DNA from: CAVUCH01 sp963739995
GTDB lineage: Bacteria; Acidobacteriota; Vicinamibacteria; Vicinamibacterales; JAENWD01
Reading direction: 5' to 3'
Length of the DNA stretch: 64,000 bases
Assembly (NCBI GenBank): GCA_963739995.1
Contig: CAVUCH010000018.1
Coordinates: 248,001-312,000, forward strand
The notes under the pieces were generated by a model. That model made no database searches, was not told the DNA's origin, and worked only from the letters and a program-made list of their open reading frames with translations. Shown here in pieces: positions 8,127 through 17,315 of this stretch. Positions within the stretch are counted from its first letter, which is position 1; every line of letters begins with the position of its first letter. The position numbers were made by a program, and so were the translations under genes.

Positions 8127-8714
8127 TCAGTGCTTGACGATCTCGTACAGCGTCCCTGCGCCACCGCCGATCGCCGCCCCGATGAGCGCGCCCTTCTTGC
8201 CACCGGCGATTGCACCCACGCCTGCGCCGGCGCCGGCCGATCCGCCAATCACGAGCGCACGCTTCTTCCACGATCGGCGCGGCTCGACCGGTCGTGCCGG
8301 CACATAGTCGTCGTCACGCACCGACCGCGTCGGCTGCACGCGAGGCCGCGAGTACGCCACGGGCACGGCACGTGCCGACTGCATCGGCTGCACGGGCGCG
8401 AAGGCCCTCACATTCGAAAGGGTGGCGATGTCGTCGCCGCCCACGCATCCGGCCTCGATGGACATTCCGGCGACAGAGGGCATGCGGCGAATGACGGCGC
8501 GCTGACCAGGCTCGCACGTGACGTTCAGCGCAGGGGCCGATTCGCTGTCCATTACGGCTGCGGGCGTGCCTCGCTGATCCGAGACTAGCTGCAGGGGCCG
8601 CTGCGTCTCCGCCGCGCTCCACGAGGCTTCGTCCCGCGCGCTCGATCCGGTCCAGCCGAAGACGGCTATGCCAGTGATCAGGGCCCCGGCGATACCGCCA
8701 ATCAGTTGTTTCAT
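8127..8714 (-). CDS. Exported glycine-zipper protein
   Basis: A 195-residue protein with an N-terminal hydrophobic helix (MKQLIGGIAGALITGIAVFG), likely a signal or anchor. A middle region contains two well-spaced cysteines. A C-terminal glycine zipper (AGAGAGVGAIAGGKKGALIG) is followed by a short tail. Glycine zippers of this kind occur in small outer-membrane or envelope-stability proteins, but the function here is unknown. ATG 8714 is chosen because GGAGGATGCG sits directly upstream. The gene is alone, divergent from the PhoB-like gene across 360 bp. Confidence 0.65.
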   Translation of the reverse strand: MKQLIGGIAGALITGIAVFGWTGSSARDEASWSAAETQRPLQLVSDQRGTPAAVMDSESAPALNVTCEPGQRAVIRRMPSVAGMSIEAGCVGGDDIATLSNVRAFAPVQPMQSARAVPVAYSRPRVQPTRSVRDDDYVPARPVEPRRSWKKRALVIGGSAGAGAGVGAIAGGKKGALIGAAIGGGAGTLYEIVKH

Positions 8715-9074
8715 CGCATCCTCCTGCTGCAACTAGAGTCAAGACGGGTGCCAGCAGCGGCACTCCCCAACAGCGCGAAATCCCCTAGAAATCGCAGAGA
8801 AATGACGGCTGCCGTTCGCGAACTGTCCTCCGCAGGGCACAAGGGGAGGTCTGCCAGTGACAGCGGCCGGCGGAGCCGGCCCAGGGGTGCGACCGGGTGC
8901 GGCATTGCGGCAGGTGCTCCGAAGTGGAGCGCAACCGTGCGACACGTCCGACTGTGCCCCGCTGTGCGCGGGTGCGACCGGTCCGACTCGGGTAGAGCGC
9001 GCGAGCGGGGGTTCGATGTGGGTGGTGAAGATGGCGCCACGGGCGCTCTGAACGCCGTCTTATACTTGAACTTG
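8715..9074. other. 360-bp intergenic region between divergent genes
   Basis: It contains the ribosome site of the glycine-zipper gene at its left edge and a -10-like box at its right edge. The middle has several GTGCGACCG/GTGCGGCA-like runs resembling those near 610-670, but no ordered repeat array, RNA gene or convincing ORF. Confidence 0.5.
9061..9066 (+). promoter_or_regulatory. Candidate -10 box (TATACT) for the PhoB/PhoR-like operon
   Basis: TATACT ends 8 nt before ATG 9075. No Shine-Dalgarno sequence is present in the short leader, so the transcript would be leaderless or nearly so. Confidence 0.45.
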
Positions 9075-9788
9075 ATGTCGACGGACGGACCGACGCCTCC
9101 GCGCGCGCTGCGGCTGCTCATCGTTGAGGACGATGAGGACATCGCGCACCTACTGGCGCACAGCGTCCGAAAGGCCGGGTTCGAGGCTGCGGTGATGCTC
9201 TCGGGTGCGGGCGTGCTTGCGCGGCTGCGCGAGAGCCCGCCCGATCTGCTCCTGCTGGATGTCATGCTCCCGGGGCTGGACGGCAGGGACATCTGCCGTG
9301 CGGTGCGGAAAGACCCACGCACGCAGTCGATTCCCGTGATCATGATCACCGCGCGAGCCGAGGAGACCGACCGCGTCGCGGGCCTCGAGCTCGGCGCCGA
9401 CGATTACATCACCAAGCCATTCAGCCCTCGCGAGGTCGTCGCCCGGGTCCGCGCCGTGCTGCGCCGCGCCGCCGCAGCACCCAAGGCATCCCACTCTCTC
9501 ACCTTCGGCGATCTGCAGGTCGACGCCGAACGACACGTGGTCACCGCGGGCGGTCACGAGGTGCGATTGACCGCGAAAGAGTTCCTGCTGCTCAGGTACT
9601 TCCTGGAGCATCGCGGGCGCGTGCTGTCCCGGGACCTCCTGCTGTCGGATGTGTGGGGCTATCGCTACACAGGCGGCACGCGCACCGTCGACGTCCACGT
9701 CCGTCGATTGCGGGAAAAGCTGCCCGTCATGGCCGATGCCATCGTCACGGTGCCGCAATTCGGATACAAGCTCCGGGAGACCCCGTGA
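9075..9788 (+). CDS. phoB: OmpR/PhoB-type response regulator
   Basis: A 237-residue two-component regulator. The receiver domain (about residues 10-125) has the acidic pair in VEDDED, phospho-acceptor D62 in LLLLDVMLPG, the switch threonine in MITAR and the lysine in ITKPFS. A winged-helix DNA-binding domain (about 140-235) contains LTAKEFLLLRYFLEH and RTVDVHVRRLREKL. PhoB is favoured over generic OmpR because the gene overlaps a PhoR-like kinase and sits beside the Pst/PiT phosphate genes. Predicted to activate phosphate-starvation genes. ATG 9075 is the first methionine giving a normal receiver start. Confidence 0.8.
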   Translation: MSTDGPTPPRALRLLIVEDDEDIAHLLAHSVRKAGFEAAVMLSGAGVLARLRESPPDLLLLDVMLPGLDGRDICRAVRKDPRTQSIPVIMITARAEETDRVAGLELGADDYITKPFSPREVVARVRAVLRRAAAAPKASHSLTFGDLQVDAERHVVTAGGHEVRLTAKEFLLLRYFLEHRGRVLSRDLLLSDVWGYRYTGGTRTVDVHVRRLREKLPVMADAIVTVPQFGYKLRETP

Positions 9789-11566
9789 GGCGGGGGAGCT
9801 TCCGGACCAAGATGTTCCTGGCGGCGTCGGGGGCCGGCATCCTCACGGCGCTCGTCACGGCCAGTCTGCTGTTCTGGTCGCTGCGGCACCAGATGCACGA
9901 CCGAATCGAGGAGCGCGTGCTGCTCGAGGCGCGGCTCGTGGCCGATCAGCTGGAGCGCGATCGGTCGCCGGCACGGCCCGGCGGCTACGAGGCGGAGGCC
10001 ATCCGGCTTGCGGCGCTCGTCGAAGCGCGCGTGACGTTCATCGCGGCGGATGGCCGCGTGCTCGGCGATTCGTGGGTGAACACCGATCGAATCAGCACGC
10101 TCGAGGAGCACGCGCATCGGCCCGAGATCGTGGAAGCGCGCGCACGCGGTGTGGGCCACGCGCGCAGGGTGAGCGCCACCGTGGACACCGACATGCTCTA
10201 CACGGCGGTGACCGTCCGCGACCCGGACATCGCGTTCGTGCGCCTCGCCGTTCCGGCCGCCAGCGTGCGGCAGCTGCTGCGGCAGGTCATTCCGCTCACT
10301 CTTCTCGCGATGGCACTGGGTACGGGTGTGGCGCTCGCGCTGGCCTGGGCATTTTCCCTGCCGTTGTCGCGCCGTGTGGCGGCAATCGCCACGGTCGCCG
10401 ATCGCTACGCTGCTGGCGACTTCACGCGTCCGCCGATCGATTACGGCGTCGACGAGCTCGGTCGCGTGGCGCGGTCGCTCGACGCGGTGGTCGTCGAGCT
10501 CGGCGTGCGGGTAGCGGATCTGGCGCGCAACCGCGCGCGCATGGAAGCAATCCTCGCGGGCATGGTGGAAGGGGTGCTGGTGCTCGACGAGGATGGCCGC
10601 GTGCGCCTCGTCAACGAGGCGGCACGGCGGATGCTCGGCATCACCGACGAGGGGATCGGCCGTCGCTACACCGGTTCGATCCGCCACCCCGACATCGTGG
10701 CGCAGATCGGGCGCGCGTTGCGCGGCGAGGAGCCTTCCGGCGTGGAGCTGACGTTCGGTGTGGATTCGTCGCGGGTGCTCATCGCGCGGGCGGCCCCGAC
10801 GCGGGGCCCGGCCGGCGCGGGCGGCGTCCTCGTCCTCCATGACATCACCGACCTGAGACACGCGGATCAGGTGCGACGCGATTTCGTCGGCAACGTCTCC
10901 CACGAACTGCGCACGCCGCTCACCGCGATCCGCGGCTACGTCGAGACGCTCCTCGAGGAGAGCCCGGAAGGTCAGACGCACGAGTTCCTGCAGGTCATCT
11001 TCCGCCACACGGCGCGCATGGAGCGGCTGGTGGGAGATCTGCTGCGTCTGGCGAGACTCGACGCAGGGCAGGAGGTTACCGGTCTCGCGACGGTTCATCT
11101 CGGGCCTGTCGTGCAGGGTGTCGTGGACGAACTGTCGCCGCTCATCGAGTCACGGCGGGCAGATCTCCGCGTGCGCATCGAGGATGAAGGCCGCGCTCTG
11201 GAGACGGACCCCGCCTGCGTGCACGACATCCTGCGCAACCTGCTCGAGAACGCGGTCAGCTACTCGCCGGAGGGGGGCACTGTATCGCTTACCGCAGTCG
11301 TGTCCGGCGAGCGGGCGACTCTCGAGGTGGCGGATTCAGGGCCCGGGATTCCGCCCGCCGACCTGCAGCGGGTGTTCGAGCGTTTCTATCGGGTAGACAA
11401 GTCGCGCGTGAGGAACCCGGGAGGCACGGGCATCGGACTCGCAATCGTGAGGAACCTCGTGGAGATGCTCGGGGGCACCGTGGTCGCCCGCAACGCGGAC
11501 AAGGGCGGCGCCGTCTTTACTGTCAGCTTGCCGGCACGTGCCGCACCGCGTGCCGCCGCAGGCTGA
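9785..11566 (+). CDS. phoR: PhoR-like membrane sensor histidine kinase
   Basis: A 593-residue kinase starting at GTG 9785, whose GTGA overlaps the regulator's stop. Order of parts: membrane helix (about 8-31), extracytoplasmic sensor of about 130 residues, second helix (about 168-192), HAMP, PAS (about 250-345), HisKA with phospho-accepting H373 in NVSHELRTPL, and a HATPase with LLENAVSYSPEGG, DSGPGIP and GGTGIGLAIV. This is the PhoR layout, though with a larger periplasmic sensor than E. coli PhoR. It should phosphorylate the preceding regulator. Its stop is only 3 nt from the end of the convergent PiT gene. Confidence 0.8.
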   Translation: MRRGSFRTKMFLAASGAGILTALVTASLLFWSLRHQMHDRIEERVLLEARLVADQLERDRSPARPGGYEAEAIRLAALVEARVTFIAADGRVLGDSWVNTDRISTLEEHAHRPEIVEARARGVGHARRVSATVDTDMLYTAVTVRDPDIAFVRLAVPAASVRQLLRQVIPLTLLAMALGTGVALALAWAFSLPLSRRVAAIATVADRYAAGDFTRPPIDYGVDELGRVARSLDAVVVELGVRVADLARNRARMEAILAGMVEGVLVLDEDGRVRLVNEAARRMLGITDEGIGRRYTGSIRHPDIVAQIGRALRGEEPSGVELTFGVDSSRVLIARAAPTRGPAGAGGVLVLHDITDLRHADQVRRDFVGNVSHELRTPLTAIRGYVETLLEESPEGQTHEFLQVIFRHTARMERLVGDLLRLARLDAGQEVTGLATVHLGPVVQGVVDELSPLIESRRADLRVRIEDEGRALETDPACVHDILRNLLENAVSYSPEGGTVSLTAVVSGERATLEVADSGPGIPPADLQRVFERFYRVDKSRVRNPGGTGIGLAIVRNLVEMLGGTVVARNADKGGAVFTVSLPARAAPRAAAG

Positions 11567-11569
11567 CCC

Positions 11570-12577
11570 TCACCGCCACCCGAAGAGCCACACCGCCTGG
11601 TAGGTGACTGCGGCCACGAGCGCGGCGGCCGGAATCGTCAGGAGCCAGGCCCAGACGATTCGTCGCGCCACACCCCACCGCACGGCCGACAGCCGTCGCG
11701 TTGCGCCGACCCCGATGATCGCACCCGTGATCGTGTGAGTCGTGCTGATGCCGACCCCCAGGTAGGTCGCGATGCCGATCGCGAACGCCGCCCCGGTTTC
11801 GGCGGCGAAGCCGCTCACGGGCTGCAGGCGTGTGATCTTCGAGCCCATCGTGTGGATGATGCGCCAGCCGCCCGAGAGCGTGCCAAGACCGATTGCGGCG
11901 TGCGCCGCGAGCACCACCCAGACCGGGATGTAGAACGTATCGATGTAGTTCGCGGAGTACAGGACACCGGCGATGATCCCCATGGTCTTCTGGGCGTCAT
12001 TGGCGCCGTGCATGAGGCTGAACCCGGCAGCGGAGACCAGCTGCAGCCGCCGGAACCAGCCGTCCACGCGGCTGGGCGGCACCCAGCGGAAGCACCAGAA
12101 CATCAGCGTCATCAGCGCCAGCCCCACGGTAAGGCCGATCATCGGCGCCACGACGATGAAGACGATCGTCTTGATCCAGCCAGCGGGAATGATCACTTGG
12201 AATCCAGCTTTCGCGATCGCGGCGCCCGCATACCCGCCAAACAGCGCGTGCGACGAGCTCGTCGGCAGCCCGAAGAACCACGTGATCAGATTCCAGGTGA
12301 TCGCGCCACAGAGACCAGCGAAGATGACTGCCAGCGTCACGTACTCGAGGTGCACCATGCCGCTGCCGACAGTCTTCGCGACGGCGGTGCCAAACGTGAA
12401 CGCGGCGATGAAATTGAAGAAGGCCGCCCACATGACGGCCTTGCCGGGGGAGAGGACCCGGGTCGAGACAACCGTGGCGATGGAGTTCGCCGCGTCGTGG
12501 AACCCGTTGATGTAGTCGAAGATGAGCGCGAGCGTGATGAGCGCGACGACAACGAGTAGCCCGACCGGGACGTCCAT
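11570..12577 (-). CDS. pit: PiT-family low-affinity inorganic phosphate transporter
   Basis: A 335-residue inner-membrane carrier with about ten helices. The duplicated PiT signature is visible as GFHDAANSIATVV in the first half and HGANDAQKTMGII in the second. Family members import metal-phosphate with protons or sodium. The start lies 6 nt after the stop of the DUF47 gene, and DUF47-PiT pairs are a widespread arrangement in which the DUF47 protein modulates the transporter. It lies in the phosphate island next to Pst and PhoB/PhoR-like genes, so low- and high-affinity uptake are encoded together. Confidence 0.9.
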   Translation of the reverse strand: MDVPVGLLVVVALITLALIFDYINGFHDAANSIATVVSTRVLSPGKAVMWAAFFNFIAAFTFGTAVAKTVGSGMVHLEYVTLAVIFAGLCGAITWNLITWFFGLPTSSSHALFGGYAGAAIAKAGFQVIIPAGWIKTIVFIVVAPMIGLTVGLALMTLMFWCFRWVPPSRVDGWFRRLQLVSAAGFSLMHGANDAQKTMGIIAGVLYSANYIDTFYIPVWVVLAAHAAIGLGTLSGGWRIIHTMGSKITRLQPVSGFAAETGAAFAIGIATYLGVGISTTHTITGAIIGVGATRRLSAVRWGVARRIVWAWLLTIPAAALVAAVTYQAVWLFGWR

Positions 12578-12583
12578 GCCGGG

Positions 12584-13201
12584 CTATCCGTTCTTGACGA
12601 CGACGCCCTCGAAGACGTTCGCGACGTCCTCGCAGCGATCGGTGGCGTCTTCGAGCAAGTCGAGCACTTCCTTCCACTTCATGACGGTCAGCGCGTCCGT
12701 CTCCCCTTCGAAGAGCCGGCGCAGCGCCTCGTCGTGGATGTCGTCGGCCTCGTTCTCGAGCCGGTTGATCTCCACAGTGACCACGTGGACACCGGTGCGC
12801 TTTTCCAGGGCTGCCGCTCCCTGCCGCACCTGCTCGGTGGCCCTGGCGATGATCCGCGCCAGTTCGCGGGCACCAAAGCGCACATCCGGGATGCGGTAGC
12901 GGCGGATTACCGCCGCCGACGCGTCGATGGCGTCCATCACGTCGTCGAGCGACCGCGCGAGTCCGTGAATGTCTTCGCGGTCGAGTGGCGTCACGAACGT
13001 GCGGTTCAGCCGCTGGAAGACCTCGTGCGTGATGGTGTCGCAGCGATGCTCGATGTCCTTTATGCCGGCGGCACTCTCCCACCGGGGCGGAACGGTCGAG
13101 AGCATCTCCTCGAGCAGCCGCGCACCGACCATCAGCTCATCAGCGAGCGCGATGAAGTCTGCGAAGAACTTTTCCTCGCGGGGTATGAGTCGGAATCTCA
13201 C
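12584..13201 (-). CDS. DUF47 family PhoU-like phosphate transport regulator
   Basis: A 205-residue, almost wholly helical protein beginning MRFRLIPREEKFFADF, typical of the DUF47/TIGR00153 PhoU-like family. It contains acidic metal-binding-like segments such as INRLENEADDIHDEALRRL. It is predicted to work with the PiT transporter encoded 6 nt downstream. The GTG start is supported by GGGAGGGG about 9 nt upstream. A -10-like TATGAT (13231-13236, minus strand) about 30 nt further suggests that this pair has its own promoter, separate from pstSCA. Confidence 0.85.
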   Translation of the reverse strand: MRFRLIPREEKFFADFIALADELMVGARLLEEMLSTVPPRWESAAGIKDIEHRCDTITHEVFQRLNRTFVTPLDREDIHGLARSLDDVMDAIDASAAVIRRYRIPDVRFGARELARIIARATEQVRQGAAALEKRTGVHVVTVEINRLENEADDIHDEALRRLFEGETDALTVMKWKEVLDLLEDATDRCEDVANVFEGVVVKNG

Positions 13202-13230
13202 GAATGCAGGCCCCTCCCGAGAGCCGCCGG

Positions 13231-13236
13231 ATCATA
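13231..13236 (-). promoter_or_regulatory. Candidate -10 box (TATGAT) for the DUF47-pit pair
   Basis: TATGAT is followed by a leader of about 29 nt carrying a GGGAGGGG ribosome site before GTG 13201. It lies in the 80-bp gap after pstA. No clear -35 is seen. Confidence 0.35.
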
Positions 13237-13281
13237 CCAGCATTGCGTGGAGGGGAGCGGGAGAGGGCGTGCGGCGGGCTG

Positions 13282-14133
13282 TTAGCGCCCGACGTGCATC
13301 CGTTCGAGGCGCCTGGTTGCCAGCCGCGCGATGAGCGAGCATACCAAGACGATTAACACGAGGACGAGTGCGCCCGCCCAGGCCTGGCGGTGCCAGTCCT
13401 CGTAGGGCGAGATGGCATATGCGTAGATCTGCACGGTCAGGGACGAGATGGGCTGTGTCAGACTCGTGCTCCAGAAGCGGTTGTTGAAGGCGGTAAAGAG
13501 GAGGGGCGCCGTTTCGCCGGCGACGCGCGCCAGCGCCAGCACGATGCCGGTCATGATGCCCGGCAGCGCCGCCGGCAATACCACGGTAAAGACGGCACGG
13601 GCGCGTGTCGCCCCCAGCGCGAGCGCGCCCTCGCGCAGCGACATCGGGACGAGCTGCAACAGCTCGTCGGTCGTCCGCGTGATGATCGGAATCATCACGA
13701 TGCCGAGCGCCACGCCCCCGGCCAGCGCCGAGAACTGCTTGACCGGCAGCACCACGATCCCGTAGACGAAGACCCCGATGACGATCGACGGAACGCCGTT
13801 CAGGGTGTCGGCGGCGAACCGCACCACTCCTGCCAGCCGGGTCTCGCGGTACTCCGCCACGTAGATGCCGCTGATGACGCCGATCGGCACGGCGAAGATC
13901 GCGCCGAGTGCGGTGACGGTGAGAGTGCCAACAATCGAGTTGGCCATCCCGCCCCCGGGTTCTCCGACCGGTGTCGGCATGTGCGTGAAGAAGTCGAGCG
14001 TGAGCGCCTGGATGCCGCGCGTCACGGCGAAGAAGAGGATGAAGGCGAGCGGCACCAGCGCAAACACCACGGCCATGCCGCAGAGCGTGGTCATGATGAA
14101 GGAGACGCCTCTGCGGACCCGCGGACCGCTCAT
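13282..14133 (-). CDS. pstA: Phosphate ABC transporter permease PstA
   Basis: A 283-residue inner-membrane permease with about six helices. The cytoplasmic EAA-type coupling loop is visible in ALGATRARAVFTVVLPAALP, followed by ARVAGETAPLLF, which is characteristic of PstA. It pairs with PstC as the channel of the high-affinity phosphate importer. The start codon at 14133 overlaps the pstC stop by 4 nt (ATGA). The longer frame extending to 14979 is an out-of-frame shadow. No pstB follows here, which is unusual; a pstB lies at about 55 kb. Confidence 0.92.
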   Translation of the reverse strand: MSGPRVRRGVSFIMTTLCGMAVVFALVPLAFILFFAVTRGIQALTLDFFTHMPTPVGEPGGGMANSIVGTLTVTALGAIFAVPIGVISGIYVAEYRETRLAGVVRFAADTLNGVPSIVIGVFVYGIVVLPVKQFSALAGGVALGIVMIPIITRTTDELLQLVPMSLREGALALGATRARAVFTVVLPAALPGIMTGIVLALARVAGETAPLLFTAFNNRFWSTSLTQPISSLTVQIYAYAISPYEDWHRQAWAGALVLVLIVLVCSLIARLATRRLERMHVGR

Positions 14134-15083
14134 GCCGCGCCTCCGGCTGCGCTGACAACGGGCGCCGCCCGCCGCGTCATCCCGCTGCCCTGCCGGCCCA
14201 TGCGCCAGATGAGGAAGCGTGAGACGCCATTGACGAGCAGCGTGATGATGAAGAGCAGCAGCCCGATCTCGATCAGCGCATGCAGGTAGAGATCGTCGGC
14301 GGCTTCGCTGAACTCGTTCGCAATCACGGCAGCCATCGTGTACTGCGGGGCGAAGACCGAGAGCGACACCCTCGGCGTGTTGCCGATCACCATGGTCACG
14401 GCCATGGTCTCGCCGAGCGCCCGGCCGAAGCCCAGCATGATCGCGCCGATGATGCCGATCCGGCCGTACTGCAGGGCCACGCGGATCGCTTCCCAGCGTG
14501 TGGCGCCGAGCGCGTACGCCCCCTCCCGCTGCGCGGCGGGAACCGCACGCAGCACTTCGCGGGCCACCGACGATGTGTAGGGCACCACCATGATTGCCAG
14601 GATGAGAACCGCCGCCAGCATGCCGACACCGAGCGGCGGGCCCGAGAACAGCGGCAGCTGCCGCAGCGCGTCCGGAAATGCGACCTGCACCGAACGCACC
14701 GCGGGCACCAGCACAAAGATGCCCCAGAGGCCGTAGACGATCGATGGTATGGCGGCGAGCAACTCCGTCAACTGTGTGAGCGGGGCGCGCAGCCGCGGAG
14801 GGCAGAGCTCCGAGAGGAAGATGGCGATGCCGAGTGCGACGGGTGCCGCAAGCAGCAGCGCGAGCACCGACGAGTAGAGCGTGCCCCAGATGAACGGCCG
14901 TGCGCCGAAGTCGCCGGACACCGGGTCCCAGATCTCGGTCGTCCAGAACGCGAGGCCGAACTTCTCGATGGCCATCCACGACTGCCGTGTGAGCTCGACC
15001 GCCATGCCGGCCACGAGCACCACCACAGCGACCGCGAAGACGCCCGTACCGACCCGAAACCAGACCTCGGAATGGCGTGTCAT
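14130..15083 (-). CDS. pstC: Phosphate ABC transporter permease PstC
   Basis: A 317-residue permease with about six helices, an N-terminal helix (about 15-35) and a periplasmic segment typical of PstC. FLSELCPPRLRAPLTQLTEL and the coupling loop ALGATRWEAIRVALQYGRIG identify the family, and GFGRALGETMAVTMVIGN is the PstC counterpart of the PstA VAGET motif. It begins 7 nt after pstS ends and overlaps pstA, so it belongs to one porin-pstS-pstC-pstA transcription unit. Confidence 0.93.
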   Translation of the reverse strand: MTRHSEVWFRVGTGVFAVAVVVLVAGMAVELTRQSWMAIEKFGLAFWTTEIWDPVSGDFGARPFIWGTLYSSVLALLLAAPVALGIAIFLSELCPPRLRAPLTQLTELLAAIPSIVYGLWGIFVLVPAVRSVQVAFPDALRQLPLFSGPPLGVGMLAAVLILAIMVVPYTSSVAREVLRAVPAAQREGAYALGATRWEAIRVALQYGRIGIIGAIMLGFGRALGETMAVTMVIGNTPRVSLSVFAPQYTMAAVIANEFSEAADDLYLHALIEIGLLLFIITLLVNGVSRFLIWRMGRQGSGMTRRAAPVVSAAGGAA

Positions 15084-15090
15084 CGCGCGT

Positions 15091-16131
15091 TCACAGCTTG
15101 ATCTTTGCGAGCGTGTCGAGTTCCATCTTCACCACGGCATCCGGCAAAGGGGCATATCCCAGCTCCGCTGCGAACTTCTGGCCGTCGGTGAGCATCCACT
15201 TCACGAAATCCACGAAGATGCGCGCCTGCTGCTTGTCTTTCGGATTCTCGTACAGCAGCAGCCAGGTGAAGGACGCGATCGGATACACACCTTTGCCAGG
15301 CGGGTTGGTGATCGAGACACGGAAGTCCTTTGGCATGTTTCCCGCGGCTGCCGCCGCCGCGGCGGTCACGCTCTTGACGTTCGCCTCGACGAACTCCCCT
15401 GCCGTGTTCTGCACGGCGCCGTACCGGATCTTGCTCTGCAGCGCGTAAATCAGCTCGATGTATCCGATCGAGCCGGGCGTCTGCCGGACAAGGCCCGCCA
15501 CGCCCTCGTTGCCTTTGCCACCGACGCCCGTCGGCCAGTTCACGGATGTGGCCACCCCCACTTTCTGCTTCCACTCGGGAGACATCTTCGCGAGATAGTC
15601 CACCCAGATGTAGGTCGTGCCGGACCCGTCAGACCGGTGCACCACAGTGATGTCGGTGGCGGGCAGCTGCACCCCCGGATTGAGCTTCGTGAGCGCCGGG
15701 TCGTTCCACTTGTTCACCTTGCCGAGAAAGATATCAGCCAGCAGCGGGCCCGTGAACTTCAGAGTCGCGTCCACACCTGGGATGTTGTACACCGGCACGT
15801 CGGCCCCGATCACCGTTGGAAGGTGAAGGATGCGGCCGGGCGCCGCCAGCAGTTGCTCCTGGGTCATCGGTCCATCGGTGGCACCGAAGAAGACCGTCTG
15901 GTTCGTAATCTGCCGGATGCCTCCGCCCGACCCGATCGACTGGTAATTGATCTCGACGTTCGGCTTGAGCTTGTTGTACTCGGAGAACCACTTGGAGTAG
16001 ATCGGGTAGGGGAACGTCGCGCCGGCGCCATTGATCTTGATGGTCTGGGCTGCGAGGACGACGCCCATCAGGATGGCAATCCCCGTGGACGCGAGCACGG
16101 AATAGCGTCGAATTGACCGTAACGAATGCAT
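15091..16131 (-). CDS. pstS: Periplasmic phosphate-binding protein PstS
   Basis: A 346-residue solute-binding protein with a signal peptide (about 1-28, cut after LAA-Q). The mature start INGAGATFPYPIYSKWF and the phosphate-contacting HRSDGSGTTYIW are hallmark PstS motifs. It captures phosphate for PstC/PstA. The gene lies 26 nt downstream of the porin gene on the same strand, so porin and binding protein are probably co-expressed, providing outer-membrane entry and periplasmic capture together. Confidence 0.95.
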   Translation of the reverse strand: MHSLRSIRRYSVLASTGIAILMGVVLAAQTIKINGAGATFPYPIYSKWFSEYNKLKPNVEINYQSIGSGGGIRQITNQTVFFGATDGPMTQEQLLAAPGRILHLPTVIGADVPVYNIPGVDATLKFTGPLLADIFLGKVNKWNDPALTKLNPGVQLPATDITVVHRSDGSGTTYIWVDYLAKMSPEWKQKVGVATSVNWPTGVGGKGNEGVAGLVRQTPGSIGYIELIYALQSKIRYGAVQNTAGEFVEANVKSVTAAAAAAAGNMPKDFRVSITNPPGKGVYPIASFTWLLLYENPKDKQQARIFVDFVKWMLTDGQKFAAELGYAPLPDAVVKMELDTLAKIKL

Positions 16132-16157
16132 GTGACTGCTCCAGCAAATGACTCAGG

Positions 16158-17267
16158 CTAGAAGTTGACGAGGGCGTGCAGCGCAACCCGCTTCTGCTGG
16201 GGTTGCGCAGGCAGAAACCCACGGTTGTCCACCTGCTCGTAATCGAGCAGAACCGCCGACGACACGTTCCCCTGGCGCGGGAGCCAGTAGGAGAGTCCGG
16301 CGATGGTTCGCCTGCGGTTGGTGTCGGCGGCCTGGTTCGACTCCATGTCGTCGTACCGAACCAGCCCCTCGAAGCCGTGCGTGAACTTGGGGGTGACCCA
16401 CACCGAGTACCCGGCGCCGTCCACCGCCTCCAGCGTGACGGAGGTGCGATCCTTCGTGTCGAGATACTGGGCCGCCGCGTTCGCGTACTTGTGTTCGAAG
16501 GTCGCGGCTGCAATGAAGCGCTTCCGATCGCCATCCCGGACGTAGCTGTCCGCGTCGTAGAAGGCCGTGAGACGCAGTCCGCGCAGCGTTTGGCCGAGCG
16601 GTATCGGGCGGATGGTGCCGCGAATCTGAATGGCCTTCTGATCGTTGGCCTCCGGCCTCGAGTACGTCTCCCCGTTGTAGATGCCGACGTGCACGTCCCC
16701 GTAGTTTCCGGGAAACGCCGTGCGGAAGGAGACGCCGGCATCCGAGGAACTCAGGTAACCTTCGCGGTCGGCGAAAACCGGACCCTGGAAGCGGTAGCGA
16801 TACACGGTCTCCTCGAAGTCCACCCACGGTGTCTGCTGGATGCCGAGTCGCACCCAGGAGCCTCTGGGCATCCAGTCGTCCAGATTCAGCTGCGCGTAGC
16901 CGTACTTCAGGCGGAAGGTGAGGCTGCCGTTCAGGGAGCTGCCGGCACCCGATTCCCGGACGATGTCCGGCGTGACGCGGAACCCGAGCAGGTGGGAGAT
17001 GTTGCCGGTGACGTTGATATACGCGCGGCCGACGTTGAATCCATTGAGGTTCACCACGTTCCCATCGCTGTCGGTGATTTCGGGCTCCACCTGGTAGGTG
17101 TAGTCCGTGAAGATCGTGGCCCCAACCTTGATGCTCGGCGTGTCGTCTGGTGGCGTGTAGCCTGCAGCGGGTGTCACCTGGGCGGCAGCGGGCAGCGCCG
17201 CAGTCAGCAGGGCGGCAGCCGCGAGCGACAAGCGGCCCGTCCCGAACAATCCAGCCGACCGTCTCAA
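16158..17267 (-). CDS. OprP/OprO-like outer-membrane porin, probable phosphate channel
   Basis: A 369-residue protein with a signal peptide (about 1-29, ending AAAQ) followed by alternating beta-strand sequence and a terminal phenylalanine (LVNF), the usual end of an outer-membrane barrel. The pattern, including FNVGRAYINVTGNIS and SWVRLGIQQTPWVDFEE, fits the phosphate/polyphosphate-selective porin (OprO/OprP) superfamily. Selectivity for phosphate is inferred from the adjacent pstS. TTG 17267 is chosen because GGAGAA lies 6 nt upstream and the resulting N-terminus is a good signal peptide. Length is slightly shorter than OprP. Confidence 0.75.
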   Translation of the reverse strand: MRRSAGLFGTGRLSLAAAALLTAALPAAAQVTPAAGYTPPDDTPSIKVGATIFTDYTYQVEPEITDSDGNVVNLNGFNVGRAYINVTGNISHLLGFRVTPDIVRESGAGSSLNGSLTFRLKYGYAQLNLDDWMPRGSWVRLGIQQTPWVDFEETVYRYRFQGPVFADREGYLSSSDAGVSFRTAFPGNYGDVHVGIYNGETYSRPEANDQKAIQIRGTIRPIPLGQTLRGLRLTAFYDADSYVRDGDRKRFIAAATFEHKYANAAAQYLDTKDRTSVTLEAVDGAGYSVWVTPKFTHGFEGLVRYDDMESNQAADTNRRRTIAGLSYWLPRQGNVSSAVLLDYEQVDNRGFLPAQPQQKRVALHALVNF

Positions 17268-17304
17268 TCAGTTCTCCGCGCGTGGGTGTTCGCTCAACAC
17301 TGGA

Positions 17305-17310
17305 ATAGTA
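17305..17310 (-). promoter_or_regulatory. Candidate -10 box (TACTAT) for the porin-pst operon
   Basis: TACTAT lies about 37 bp upstream of the porin start and 5 bp downstream of the nearer of two direct repeats. This places those repeats at and above the -35 position. Confidence 0.45.
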
Positions 17311-17315
17311 CCGGT

